Shown here piece by piece: positions 9,547-20,000 of a stretch of DNA of 64,000 nucleotides. The notes beneath the pieces were generated by a model that saw only the letters and a program-made list of their open reading frames with translations, made no database searches and had not been told where the DNA came from. The position numbers were made by a program, and so were the translations under genes. This DNA is from Candidatus Thiodiazotropha sp. CDECU1 (lineage in GTDB: Bacteria; Pseudomonadota; Gammaproteobacteria; Chromatiales; Chromatiaceae): the NCBI RefSeq assembly GCF_963455295.1, contig NZ_OY734020.1, positions 1,364,001 through 1,428,000 of the forward strand. The letters run 5' to 3'. Numbering within the stretch: position 1 is the stretch's first letter; every line of letters begins with the position of its first letter.

Positions 9547-11739
9547 ATGTCAGATATTAAAGCACAACAACAGCAACAGGATGTAACGGAGGAGTGGAAA
9601 CATCCCACTGATGGATCTGCATTTGATGATCCGCTATTGGATTGTCTGGTTTTTTTAACCCGCTATTATGGGCGTGTCCACTCCCATGATGCGTTACGCG
9701 CCGGGCTGCCCCTGGAGAATCATCGCCTGACACCCGAGCTTTTTCTGCGTGCTGCAGAGCGGGCTCAACTCAGTGCCAGGGTAGTCCAAAGACCAATAGA
9801 GAAAATAAGCTCCCTGGTGCTGCCGGCGGTGTTATTGCTCAACAACAGGCAGAGCTGTGTCTTGATGGAACGCAGTGAAGATGCCGAGCAGTTGACCGTT
9901 ATGCAGCCTGAGAGTGGTGAAGGCACGCATCAGATAGCCTTGGATGAACTCGAGCAGCAATACTCGGGATATGCGATCTTTATCCGTTCTGAGCACCGCT
10001 TCGATGACCGTTCTCCCGAGGTTTTGAGACTACACTCACGCCATTGGTTTTGGGGGACACTGGTAAAATCATGGCGCATCTATCGAGATGTGCTGGTCTC
10101 GTCATTTCTTATCAACGTGTTCGCTTTGGCGAGTCCGCTGTTTATTATGAACGTCTATGATCGGGTAGTGCCGAACAATGCCATCGAGACCCTTTGGGTG
10201 CTGGCGATTGGCATAGCCATCGTCTATTCATTTGATGTGATTATGCGGAGCCTGCGCGGGTACTTCATCGATGTCGCTGGGAAAAAGTCGGATATCTTGC
10301 TTTCCGCGATGCTGTTCGAGCGTGTTCTCGGTATCAAGATGGCGGCGCGTCCGCCCTCGGTAGGCGCTTTTGCCAACAATCTGCGCGAGTTCGAAAGTAT
10401 CCGGGATTTTATTACCTCGGCCACTGTTGTAACCCTGGTCGATCTACCCTTTGTTCTGCTGTTTCTCCTGGTCATTTGGTTTATCGGCGGGCCATTGGTG
10501 TATGTACCCCTGGTCTGCATACCCATTGTGATTGTGTATGGGATATTGATCCAATCGCCACTCCGGCGTTCGGTCGAAGCGACCTATCGCGCATCGGCGC
10601 AAAAGGGGGCGACACTGATTGAGTCCCTTACCGCTGTTGAGACAATAAAACATCTGGGTGCCGAGAGTGAGGTGCAGCGAAAGTGGGAGCAACTGACTGG
10701 TCATATCGCCCACTGGGGTGTTCGGTCCCGTCTGCTGTCAGCTTCGGTTTCCAATGTAGCAACCTTTTTCCAACAGATGTCTCAAGTTGGAATTGTTGTT
10801 CTCGGGGTCTATCTGATAGCTGAAGGAGAGCTCAGCATGGGGGCCTTGATCGCCGGTGTGATTTTGGTGGGGCGTGCCTTGGCTCCAATGGCCCAGGTGG
10901 CGAATCTGGCTGTTCGCTATTATCAGGCGAAGACCGCACTGGGTAGCCTCAACAATGTGATGGAACTGCCTATCGAACGACCGGAAGACAAATCCTTCCT
11001 CAGCCGGGAGCAGTTCCAAGGTGATATTGAACTGGATGATGTCAGCTTCAGCTATCCGGGTGAAGAGAAGGTGGCATTAAGAAATATCTCCTTGACGATA
11101 TCCGCCGGTGAGAAGGTCGCAATCATCGGCAAGGTGGGATCGGGCAAGACCACAATCGAGAAGCTCATGCTGGGTCTCTATGATCCCGACTCCGGTGCTG
11201 TACGCATCGATGGTGCAGACCTGCGCCAGGTAGATCCCGCAGATCTTCGGCGCAGTATCGGTTATGTGCCGCAGGACATCATGCTCTTTTATGGCAGTGT
11301 CAGGGAGAATATTGTTCTCGGTGCCCCCTATGCGGATGACAACGAGATACTGGAGGTGGCAAAGATTGCCGGGGTGATGGATTTCGTCAATCAACACCCA
11401 CATGGCTTCGATATGCAGGTGGGAGAGCGGGGTGAACAGCTTTCTGGTGGGCAGCGTCAGGCCATCGCCATCGCCCGTGCACTGCTGCTCGACCCTCCTG
11501 TGCTCATGTTGGATGAGCCCAGCAACTCCATGGACAACAGTACCGAGGCGCTCCTGAAGCGACAGCTTTCTGTGTATGCGAAGGATAAAACCTTGATCCT
11601 GGTAACCCATCGTTCGTCGCTGCTAGACCTGGTCGATCGCCTGATCGTTATCGATGCCGGCCGGGTCATTGCCGATGGTTCGAAGGAGCAAGTTCTTGAA
11701 GCCCTGAAACAGAGCCGTGGTGGTATCGCTGCCAAGTGA
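9547..11739 (+). CDS. lapB: LapB-type type I secretion ABC transporter
   Basis: Inner-membrane ATPase/permease that exports the giant adhesin. The 730-residue protein has an N-terminal C39-like domain (about residues 27-150; the catalytic protease motif is not intact, so it is a binding domain), an ABC transmembrane domain with several hydrophobic helices (about 175-470), and a nucleotide-binding domain with Walker A GKVGSGKTT (528-536), signature LSGGQ (632-636) and Walker B VLMLDEPS (about 655). The C39-like, non-proteolytic N-terminus is typical of exporters of LapA/RTX adhesins. No clear Shine-Dalgarno precedes the ATG. The stop overlaps the lapC start. Confidence 0.95.
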   Translation: MSDIKAQQQQQDVTEEWKHPTDGSAFDDPLLDCLVFLTRYYGRVHSHDALRAGLPLENHRLTPELFLRAAERAQLSARVVQRPIEKISSLVLPAVLLLNNRQSCVLMERSEDAEQLTVMQPESGEGTHQIALDELEQQYSGYAIFIRSEHRFDDRSPEVLRLHSRHWFWGTLVKSWRIYRDVLVSSFLINVFALASPLFIMNVYDRVVPNNAIETLWVLAIGIAIVYSFDVIMRSLRGYFIDVAGKKSDILLSAMLFERVLGIKMAARPPSVGAFANNLREFESIRDFITSATVVTLVDLPFVLLFLLVIWFIGGPLVYVPLVCIPIVIVYGILIQSPLRRSVEATYRASAQKGATLIESLTAVETIKHLGAESEVQRKWEQLTGHIAHWGVRSRLLSASVSNVATFFQQMSQVGIVVLGVYLIAEGELSMGALIAGVILVGRALAPMAQVANLAVRYYQAKTALGSLNNVMELPIERPEDKSFLSREQFQGDIELDDVSFSYPGEEKVALRNISLTISAGEKVAIIGKVGSGKTTIEKLMLGLYDPDSGAVRIDGADLRQVDPADLRRSIGYVPQDIMLFYGSVRENIVLGAPYADDNEILEVAKIAGVMDFVNQHPHGFDMQVGERGEQLSGGQRQAIAIARALLLDPPVLMLDEPSNSMDNSTEALLKRQLSVYAKDKTLILVTHRSSLLDLVDRLIVIDAGRVIADGSKEQVLEALKQSRGGIAAK

Positions 11740-13154
11740 ACGAAATAGAGAGTAGATTGGATCAAAGGGTGAATACTCAGTCTCAAAAAATAGAAGCAGG
11801 CATGCAGGCGGAACAACTGTCCTTCAAACCTGAAATGGCAGGTAACGGGGATAAGGATTTCATGGACGATAAAACTGTAGCGCTGCTGGTGCAGACACCC
11901 CGGGGTGGGCGCACCATACTATGGATGGTGTTTTTTATCTTCATTCTGGCCATCGTTTGGGCCAGCTGGGCTGAGCTGGATGAGGTGACAAGGGGGGTCG
12001 GTAAGGTAATCCCCTCCAGCCAGATCCAGGTCATTCAGAATCTAGAAGGGGGGATTCTTTCTGCTCTATATGTGCAGGCTGGCGACACCGTAGAGCAGGG
12101 ACAGGTATTGATGCAGCTGGATGACACGCGTTTCTCCTCTTCCTTGAGGGAGACCCGGTTACAGTTCTGGGCACTGAAGGCAAAAGCCGCCAGGCTGCAG
12201 GCTGAGACCCATAATCAGGCATTCGAGGCACCTCCTGGTCTGGCTGGCAAATATCCAGCCCTGATAAACCAGGAACAGGGCCTGTTTAATTCACGCCAAA
12301 AAGAGTTACAGACCAATCGATCGATTCTGTCCAAGCAGGTTGAACAGATACGTCAGGAAATCAATGAACTCAATGTGAAAAGCGCAAGAGTGAAACGCAA
12401 TCTGTCACTAGTCAATAAAGAGCTGAATCTATCCAAGCCATTATTGAAGGCTGGGGCAATATCTGAAGTCGAAATCCTACGCCTTGAAAAGGAGGTCAGT
12501 GAGCTGGAGGGGGAACTCGAGACAGCCAGTTTGACTATCCCGCGCATGAAATCCCGTCTTGAAGAGGCAGAGCAAAAGGTCTCTGAGATTTTAATTCGTT
12601 TTCAGAACGAGGCCCATGTGGAACTGAATGAGGTGCTTGCAGAACTCTCTCAGCTGCAGGAGACAAGCATAGCACTGGAAGATCGGGTAACCCGTACCGC
12701 GGTGCGTTCACCAGTCAAGGGTAAGGTCAAGCAGGTCATGATCAACACCCTGGGCGGTGTTATACAACCAGGTATGGAGTTGCTGGAAATAGTGCCTTTG
12801 GATGATTCCCTGCTGATTGAGGCGAAGGTCGGTCCAAAAGACATTGCGTTTCTCCACCCGGGTCAGAAGGCAATCGTAAAACTGACCGCCTATGACTTTG
12901 CCATCTATGGCGCTCTGACGGGTAAAGTTGAGCATATCAGTGCCGATACCATCAAGGAGGAGCACGAACAGGATAGTTACTATCTTGTACGGGTAAGAAC
13001 GGACAAAACAGATCTGGGCACCCAGGAGAAGGCATTGCCGATCATTTCCGGTATGCAGGCAGAGGTCGATATTCTTACCGGGAAAAAGAGTGTCCTCGAG
13101 TATCTCTTCAAACCGTTATTGCGCGCTAAAGGCAGGGCATTGAGAGAACGATAA
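11736..13154 (+). CDS. lapC: LapC-type HlyD-family membrane fusion protein
   Basis: Periplasmic adaptor linking the LapB exporter to the outer-membrane channel. 472 residues with a GTG start overlapping the lapB stop in a GTGA, so translation is coupled. A single membrane segment (about residues 67-87, WMVFFIFILAIVWASW) follows a short cytoplasmic N-terminus; then come a split lipoyl/biotinyl-like domain (ESGGI-like turn NLEGGILSALYV; NTLGGVIQPGMELLEIVP), a long coiled-coil hairpin (about 165-310) and a C-terminal beta-barrel region. Standard length for the family. Confidence 0.95.
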   Translation: MNEIESRLDQRVNTQSQKIEAGMQAEQLSFKPEMAGNGDKDFMDDKTVALLVQTPRGGRTILWMVFFIFILAIVWASWAELDEVTRGVGKVIPSSQIQVIQNLEGGILSALYVQAGDTVEQGQVLMQLDDTRFSSSLRETRLQFWALKAKAARLQAETHNQAFEAPPGLAGKYPALINQEQGLFNSRQKELQTNRSILSKQVEQIRQEINELNVKSARVKRNLSLVNKELNLSKPLLKAGAISEVEILRLEKEVSELEGELETASLTIPRMKSRLEEAEQKVSEILIRFQNEAHVELNEVLAELSQLQETSIALEDRVTRTAVRSPVKGKVKQVMINTLGGVIQPGMELLEIVPLDDSLLIEAKVGPKDIAFLHPGQKAIVKLTAYDFAIYGALTGKVEHISADTIKEEHEQDSYYLVRVRTDKTDLGTQEKALPIISGMQAEVDILTGKKSVLEYLFKPLLRAKGRALRER

Positions 13155-13155
13155 G

Positions 13156-13896
13156 GTGATGCAGTTATCGATCAATCCCAAAACCGATCAGTTGTCGAGT
13201 GATCGTACCAAGGGGAATGAAAGTCCCAATGCCGATGCTAAACGGCAGGTCATCCCCATGGCCAAAAAAATCTTACTGTGTAGTTCTGATGAGATAGTTG
13301 CAAGACGCTGGCATGAAGCACTGAATGGTGTGGAAAACCCATCGTCTGTCGCGACACCCGAGGCGCTGATAAGTAGCTTGAAAAAGGGCCAGACCGAGAT
13401 TGTACTTGTTGATCTTGATCTATTTGGCGAGGATTACCAACAAATACCACAGCTACTCTGCCAACAGTTTCCGAAGGTTGCCTTCATAGTTCTTTCCGCA
13501 GCACCAAATGATGTCGAAGGGCTCTATTTGATCACTAATGGCGTCAAGGGCTACTGCAATCGGTATATTTCCCATGCACTTCTGCTCAAGGCCGTTGAAC
13601 TGGTACGGATGGGTGAAGTGTGGGTGGGTCGAAGTCTGTTGTTCAAGCTGATGAGCAGACTGAGCCCGTCTAAACTGACGGATGATGGCAAGAAAGCGGA
13701 CATCGAAGCGAAATTGGCTAAGCTTACCGATCGTGAAAGTGAAATTGCCCGTCTTGTGGGTGCCGGTGACAGTAATAAAGTCATTGCGAAAAAACTCGAC
13801 ATAACCGAGAGAACTGTCAAGGCTCACCTAAGCTCCATTTTTAGGAAGACAACGACTAAAGACCGCCTCCAGCTCGGCCTGTTGATCAATACTTGA
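13156..13896 (+). CDS. LuxR/NarL-family response regulator of the Lap operon
   Basis: 246-residue two-domain regulator: a receiver-like domain (about residues 36-150) with candidate phospho-acceptor Asp86/Asp88 in EIVLVDLDLF, and a C-terminal LuxR helix-turn-helix (about 180-240; LTDRESEIARLVGAGDSNKVIAKKL then ERTVKAHL, quoted here as separate pieces). The usual lysine after the receiver's beta-5 strand is replaced (GYCNRY in place of GYLLKD), so it may not respond to phosphorylation in the ordinary way. The frame opens with GTG 13156 (ATG 13159), 1 nt after lapC; ATG 13258 (MAKKILLC) is an alternative start that removes an unstructured leader. It lies directly upstream of the adhesin gene and probably controls it; no sensor kinase is in the window. 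Confidence 0.85.
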   Translation: MMQLSINPKTDQLSSDRTKGNESPNADAKRQVIPMAKKILLCSSDEIVARRWHEALNGVENPSSVATPEALISSLKKGQTEIVLVDLDLFGEDYQQIPQLLCQQFPKVAFIVLSAAPNDVEGLYLITNGVKGYCNRYISHALLLKAVELVRMGEVWVGRSLLFKLMSRLSPSKLTDDGKKADIEAKLAKLTDRESEIARLVGAGDSNKVIAKKLDITERTVKAHLSSIFRKTTTKDRLQLGLLINT

Positions 13897-13947
13897 CCGC
13901 TGCTCCCGTCAGAATCATAAATATCCAATATATTCAATAAGATATGC

Positions 13948-13965
13948 ATTGTACCAAGGTACAAT
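13948..13965. promoter_or_regulatory. 18-bp inverted repeat upstream of the adhesin gene, candidate operator
   Basis: ATTGTACC-AA-GGTACAAT: 8-bp perfect arms separated by 2 bp, centred about 115 bp before the adhesin start codon and 60 bp after the LuxR-type regulator. The arrangement resembles NarL-family sites (7-2-7 inverted heptamers with TAC...GTA). The link to the adjacent regulator is inference. Confidence 0.5.
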
Positions 13966-14070
13966 AGGCAGGCCGATCTTAATCGACGAAAATTAGTGAT
14001 AATAGGGTGATCAGGCACATCTGCCGGATCCTCGAAGCAAACAAAATTGATCTGAATCGTAGAGGCAAAG

Positions 14071-17000
14071 ATGGCTAATCAAGCAACCCAGGCATCAGGA
14101 CAGGTTATTGGCTTTGTACGTCAAGTGATTGGTGAAGTAACTGCAACCGGTAGTGATGGTGTCACCAGAACCTTGCAGGTTGGCGATCTTGTGTTTGCCG
14201 ATGAACAGATAGTGACAGGTGACCTTGGGAGCATTGAAATAGTTTTCAATGACGGTGGCAATCTTACACTGGGGCGTAACTCGCAGGGCATGCTCGATGC
14301 CGATGTCTACCAGACCACCACCCCGGAGGATGGCTCAGAATATGCCGCTTCAATTGATGCGATTCAAGAGGCAATCCTGTTGGGCGAAGATCCAACAGCC
14401 ATCCAGGAAGCTCCGGCTGCAGGCCCTGGTGAAGCTGCGGCAGACAATGAAGGTACAAGTTTTGTCACCGTCGAGAGAACGGGTGCTCAAACCACACCTG
14501 ACAGCGGACATGAAACTGAAGGATTGGTTATCAGTTTCGCTCAATCCGATGAGACATCATCGATCATTAATCTCCTGCCCACCATTGATCTGGATGGCGA
14601 TGATAATTCACAGGTAGGCGTCGGGTATCTCAGTCACTTTGTGGAGAATGGCGGGCCATTGCCCATAGCCGATGCGGATATCCAGGTTTCCAATCCTGAT
14701 GGCACGATACTGGAAAGCGCAAGAATCGTGCTGACCAATGCGCAGCTTGGTGATCAGTTGGATGTTTCGACGATTAGCGGTTTGAATGTTGTCGTGGATA
14801 CCAGTGTGCCTGGCGTCATTACAGTGTTGTTAAGTGGATCTGCGACACCGCAAGTCTACGCACAAGCTATCCGTGATATTGGATTTGTAAACACCACGGA
14901 TAATCCTGATGAAACCCCCCGTATTATAGAAGTAACAGTCAATGACGGTGAGTTCGACAGTAATACTGCAATCACAACTGTTACAGTTCAGGCAGTCAAT
15001 GATCCCCCCGTGGTTGATCTTGATGCTAATGATTCTAGCGATACGGGTTATGACTTCCTGACAACCTTTACTGAAGGCGATGCGGCAATTTCAATTGCCG
15101 ATATTGATACTTCAGTATCGGATGTCGATAGTGAGACATTACAGAGTGCAACAGTAACTCTGACCAATCCCCAGGCAGATGATGTGTTGGCTTTTGGTGA
15201 TATGCCAGCAGGACTTTCCGCGGCGATCAATGGCAATAGCATCACAATCAGTGGTGAAGGCACTCTGGCTGATTACCAGAACGCCATCCGCGCCATCACC
15301 TTTGAGAATACAAGCCAAAATCCATCTACCGAGACTCGTATTATCCAAGTCACGGTAAATGACGGAGAGCTCGATAGCGAGATCGCTGTAACCCGTATAG
15401 AAGTCAATGGTGTAAACGATCTTGCTGAAATTGATCTGGATGGTGATGACAGCAGTGCAACTGGTACTGGTTATGAAACCACTTTTATTGAAGACGGATC
15501 GGCAGTTTCTGTTGTGGATGATGATGTTGTCATTACAGATGTCGACGATACAAATATAGAAAGTGCAACTGTCGTTTTGACCAACCATCAGTCATTCGAT
15601 CATTTAATCGTTCGTGGATTGCCACTTGGTATTACAGCATCTGTTGTCGATGACTCAACGGTGACATTGACAGGTACAGCAACTCTTGCTGAATACGAAC
15701 AAGCCCTTCAGGCTGTTCATTTTGTTAATACTAGTGACTTTCCGCAAACAGTTGATCGTATTCTTAACATTACTCTGAACGATGGTGATGGTAACAGTAA
15801 TAGCGCAGTCTCAATAATTCATGTTGTTCCAGTCAATGATCCGCCAGAAGCTGATAATGACATAGTTGCAACTCAGGAAAATACTCCAGTCGGTATCTTT
15901 GTGCTTGGAAATGACTCAGACCCTGAGGGAGATAGGCTCTCAGTTACCAGTAATACCCAACCATCCAATGGCACACTGGTGCAAAATTCAAACGGGTCAT
16001 ATCAATACACACCTAATGCCGGTTTTACAGGCACTGATTCATTTACCTATACAGTCAGTGATGGGAATGGGGGCTATGATTCGGCCACAGTAATGATCAC
16101 AGTGGCTGGTGGCGTCAATGATGGGCCTGTTGCCAATAGTGATAGTGCGAGTACAAGTGAAGACACCCCGGTCACTATAGCTGTATTGACGAATGATACC
16201 GATCCGGAAGGTGATACCTTGAGTGTGACCTCGTTCACCCAGGGAGCCAACGGTTCAGTATCTATCGATCCAGTCACTGGTAATCCGATCTATACTCCGA
16301 ATCCAGCATTCAACGGCACCGATACCTTTACCTACACCATCGATGATGGCAATGGTGGTACGGATACCGCAACAGTCACGGTTACTGTAGGTGGTATTAA
16401 CGATGCGCCATTAGCTACTGACGATACAGTAGGCACCAATGAAGATGTTCCTGTTACTGTTGATGTCCTACCCAACGACAGTGATCCAGACGGCGACACC
16501 CTAACGGTTACCTCTGTGACCCAGGGAACCAACGGAACTGTTGCTATTGATCCGGTTAGTGGCAATCCAGTCTACACGCCAAATGCCGATTTCAATGGCA
16601 CCGATACCTTCACCTATACCGTCGATGATGGCAATGGTGGCACCGATACGGCTACCGTCACGGTTACTGTGGGTGGTGTAAATGATGCACCGGTGGCGAC
16701 TGATGATGCGACTGGCACTAACGAAGATACACCTGTTACAGTTGCGGTCCTGCCGAATGATAGCGATCCGGATGGCGACGCGCTGACAGTGACAGCTGTC
16801 ACTCAAGGTGCCAATGGTAGTGTCACAATTGATCCTGTGACAGGTAACCCTGTCTATACCCCAAACACGAACTTCACCGGTACAGATAGCTTCACCTATA
16901 CCATCACCGATGGTAATGGTGGCACAGATACGGCGACAGTCACAGTTACTGTCGGGGGTGTAAACGATGCGCCGGTCGCGACCGATGATGCGATAGGCAC

Positions 17001-20000
17001 CAACGAAGATACCCCTGTCACGGTTGATGTTTTACCAAATGACAGCGATCCAGACGGCGACACCCTGACGGTTACCTCAGTAACTCAAGGTACGAACGGC
17101 ACCGTGGCCATTGATCCTATATCAGGCAATCCTGTCTATACGCCGAACCCAGACTTCAACGGTACGGATACTTTCACCTACACCATCGACGATGGCAACG
17201 GCGGTACGGATACCGCAACAGTCACGGTTACTGTAGGTGCGGTGAATGACGCACCAATAGCCACCGATGATGCTATTGGCACTAACGAAGATACCCCGGT
17301 CACGGTTGCAGTCCTACCGAACGATAGCGATCCTGACGGCGACACTCTGACGGTTACCTCAGTGACCCAGGGAACCAACGGAACTGTTGCTATTGATCCG
17401 GTCAGTGGCAATCCAGTCTACACGCCCAACGCTGACTTCAATGGCACCGACACCTTTACCTATACCATCGATGATGGCAATGGTGGTACGGATACAGCGA
17501 CAGTCACGATTACTGTGGGTGGTGTCAACGATGCGCCTTTGGCTACCGACGATGCAGTGGGCACCAATGAAGATACCCCTGTCACGGTTGACGTACTGCC
17601 GAATGACAGCGATCCAGATGGTGACACCCTGACCGTTACCTCAGTAACCCAGGGTACCAACGGATCGGTAGCAATAGATCCGGTTAGCGGCAACCCAGTC
17701 TACACGCCAAATGCCGATTTCAATGGCACCGATACCTTTACCTACACCATCGACGATGGCAACGGTGGTACGGATACGGCTACCGTCACGGTTACTGTGG
17801 GTGCAGTGAATGATGCACCAGTGGCTACCGATGATGCCATCGGCACCAACGAGGACACGCCAGTTACTGTAGATGTATTACCGAATGATAGTGATCCAGA
17901 TGGTGACGCACTGACCGTGACTGCTGTCACTCAAGGGACCAATGGATCGGTAGCAATAGATCCTGTGACAGGTAATCCTGTCTATACCCCGAACCCGGAT
18001 TTCAACGGAACCGATACCTTTACCTACACCATCGACGATGGCAATGGTGGCACAGATACGGCCACTGTGACTGTGACCGTAGGTGCAGTGAATGACGCGC
18101 CTCTTGCTACTGACGATGCAGTAGGCACCAATGAAGATGTTCCTGTCACGGTTGACGTTTTACCAAATGACAGTGATCCAGACGGCGACACCCTGACGGT
18201 TACCTCTGTAACCCAGGGAACCAACGGAACTGTTGCTATTGATCCGGTTAGTGGTAACCCAGTCTACACACCAAATGCCGATTTCAACGGCACAGATACC
18301 TTCACCTACACCATCGATGATGGCAATGGTGGCACAGATACGGCCACTGTAACGGTTACTGTAGGTGCGGTGAACGACGCACCTATAGCCACCGATGATG
18401 CTATTGGCACTAACGAAGATACCCCTGTCACGGTTGACGTTTTACCAAATGACAGTGATCCAGATGGTGACGCACTGACAGTGACTGCTGTCACTCAAGG
18501 CACGAACGGTAGTGTCACAATCGACCCAGTGACCGGTAATCCTGTCTATACGCCGAACCCGGATTTCAACGGCACCGATACCTTTACCTACACCATCGAC
18601 GATGGCAACGGCGGCACAGATACGGCTACCGTCACGGTTACTGTGGGTGCAGTGAATGATGCACCGGTGGCGACCGATGACGCCATCGGCACTAACGAAG
18701 ACACGCCAGTTACCGTGGATGTACTGCCGAATGATAGTGATCCGGACGGCGACACGCTGACTGTCACTTCAGTAACTCAAGGGACCAATGGATCGGTAGC
18801 AATAGATCCTGTGACAGGTAATCCTGTCTATACACCTAACCCAGACTTCAATGGTACTGACACTTTTACCTATACCATCGATGATGGCAACGGTGGTACG
18901 GATACAGCGACAGTCACGGTTACTGTGGGTGCAGTGAATGATGCACCGGTTGCTACTGACGATGCAGTAGGCACCAATGAAGACACACCGGTTACCGTGG
19001 ATGTACTGCCGAATGACAGCGATCCAGACGGTGACACCCTGACCGTTACCTTAGTAACCCAGGGAACCAATGGTTCCGTTACCATTGATCCAGTCAGCGG
19101 TAATCCTGTTTACACACCTAATCCGGACTTTAACGGCACCGACACCTTCACCTACACTATCGACGATGGCAACGGTGGTACGGATACAGCGACAGTAACT
19201 ATCACTGTGGGTGCAGTGAATGACGCGCCTCTTGCTACAGACGATGCAGTAGGCACCAATGAAGATACCCCTGTCACGGTTGCAGTCCTGCCGAATGACA
19301 GTGATCCGGATGGTGATACCCTAACGGTTACCTCAGTGACCCAGGGAGCTAATGGTAGCGTTGCCATTGATCCTATATCAGGTAACCCTGTCTATACGCC
19401 GAACCCGGATTTCAACGGCACCGATACCTTTACCTACACCATCGACGATGGCAACGGTGGTACGGATACAGCGACAGTCACGGTTACTGTGGGTGCTGTT
19501 AACGATGCTCCGGTCGCTACTGATGATGCGATAGGTACCAGTGAAGATACACCTGTTACAGTTGACGTACTGCCGAATGATAGTGATCCAGACGGTGACA
19601 CCCTGACGGTTACCTCTGTGACCCAGGGAACCAACGGAACTGTTGCTATTGATCCGGTTAGTGGCAACCCAGTCTACACACCGAATCCGGACTTCAATGG
19701 TACTGACACTTTTACCTATACCATCGATGATGGCAACGGCGGTACCGATACGGCTACCGTCACGGTTACTGTGGGTGCGGTGAACGACGCACCTGTGGCC
19801 ACCGATGATACGGTTGGCACCAATGAAGATGTTCCTGTTACTGTTGATGTCCTACCCAACGATAGCGACCCAGACGGTGACACCCTGACCGTTACCTCAG
19901 TGACCCAAGGTACGAACGGCACCGTGGCCATTGATCCTATATCAGGTAATCCTGTCTATACCCCGAACCCGGATTTCAACGGAACCGATACCTTTACCTA

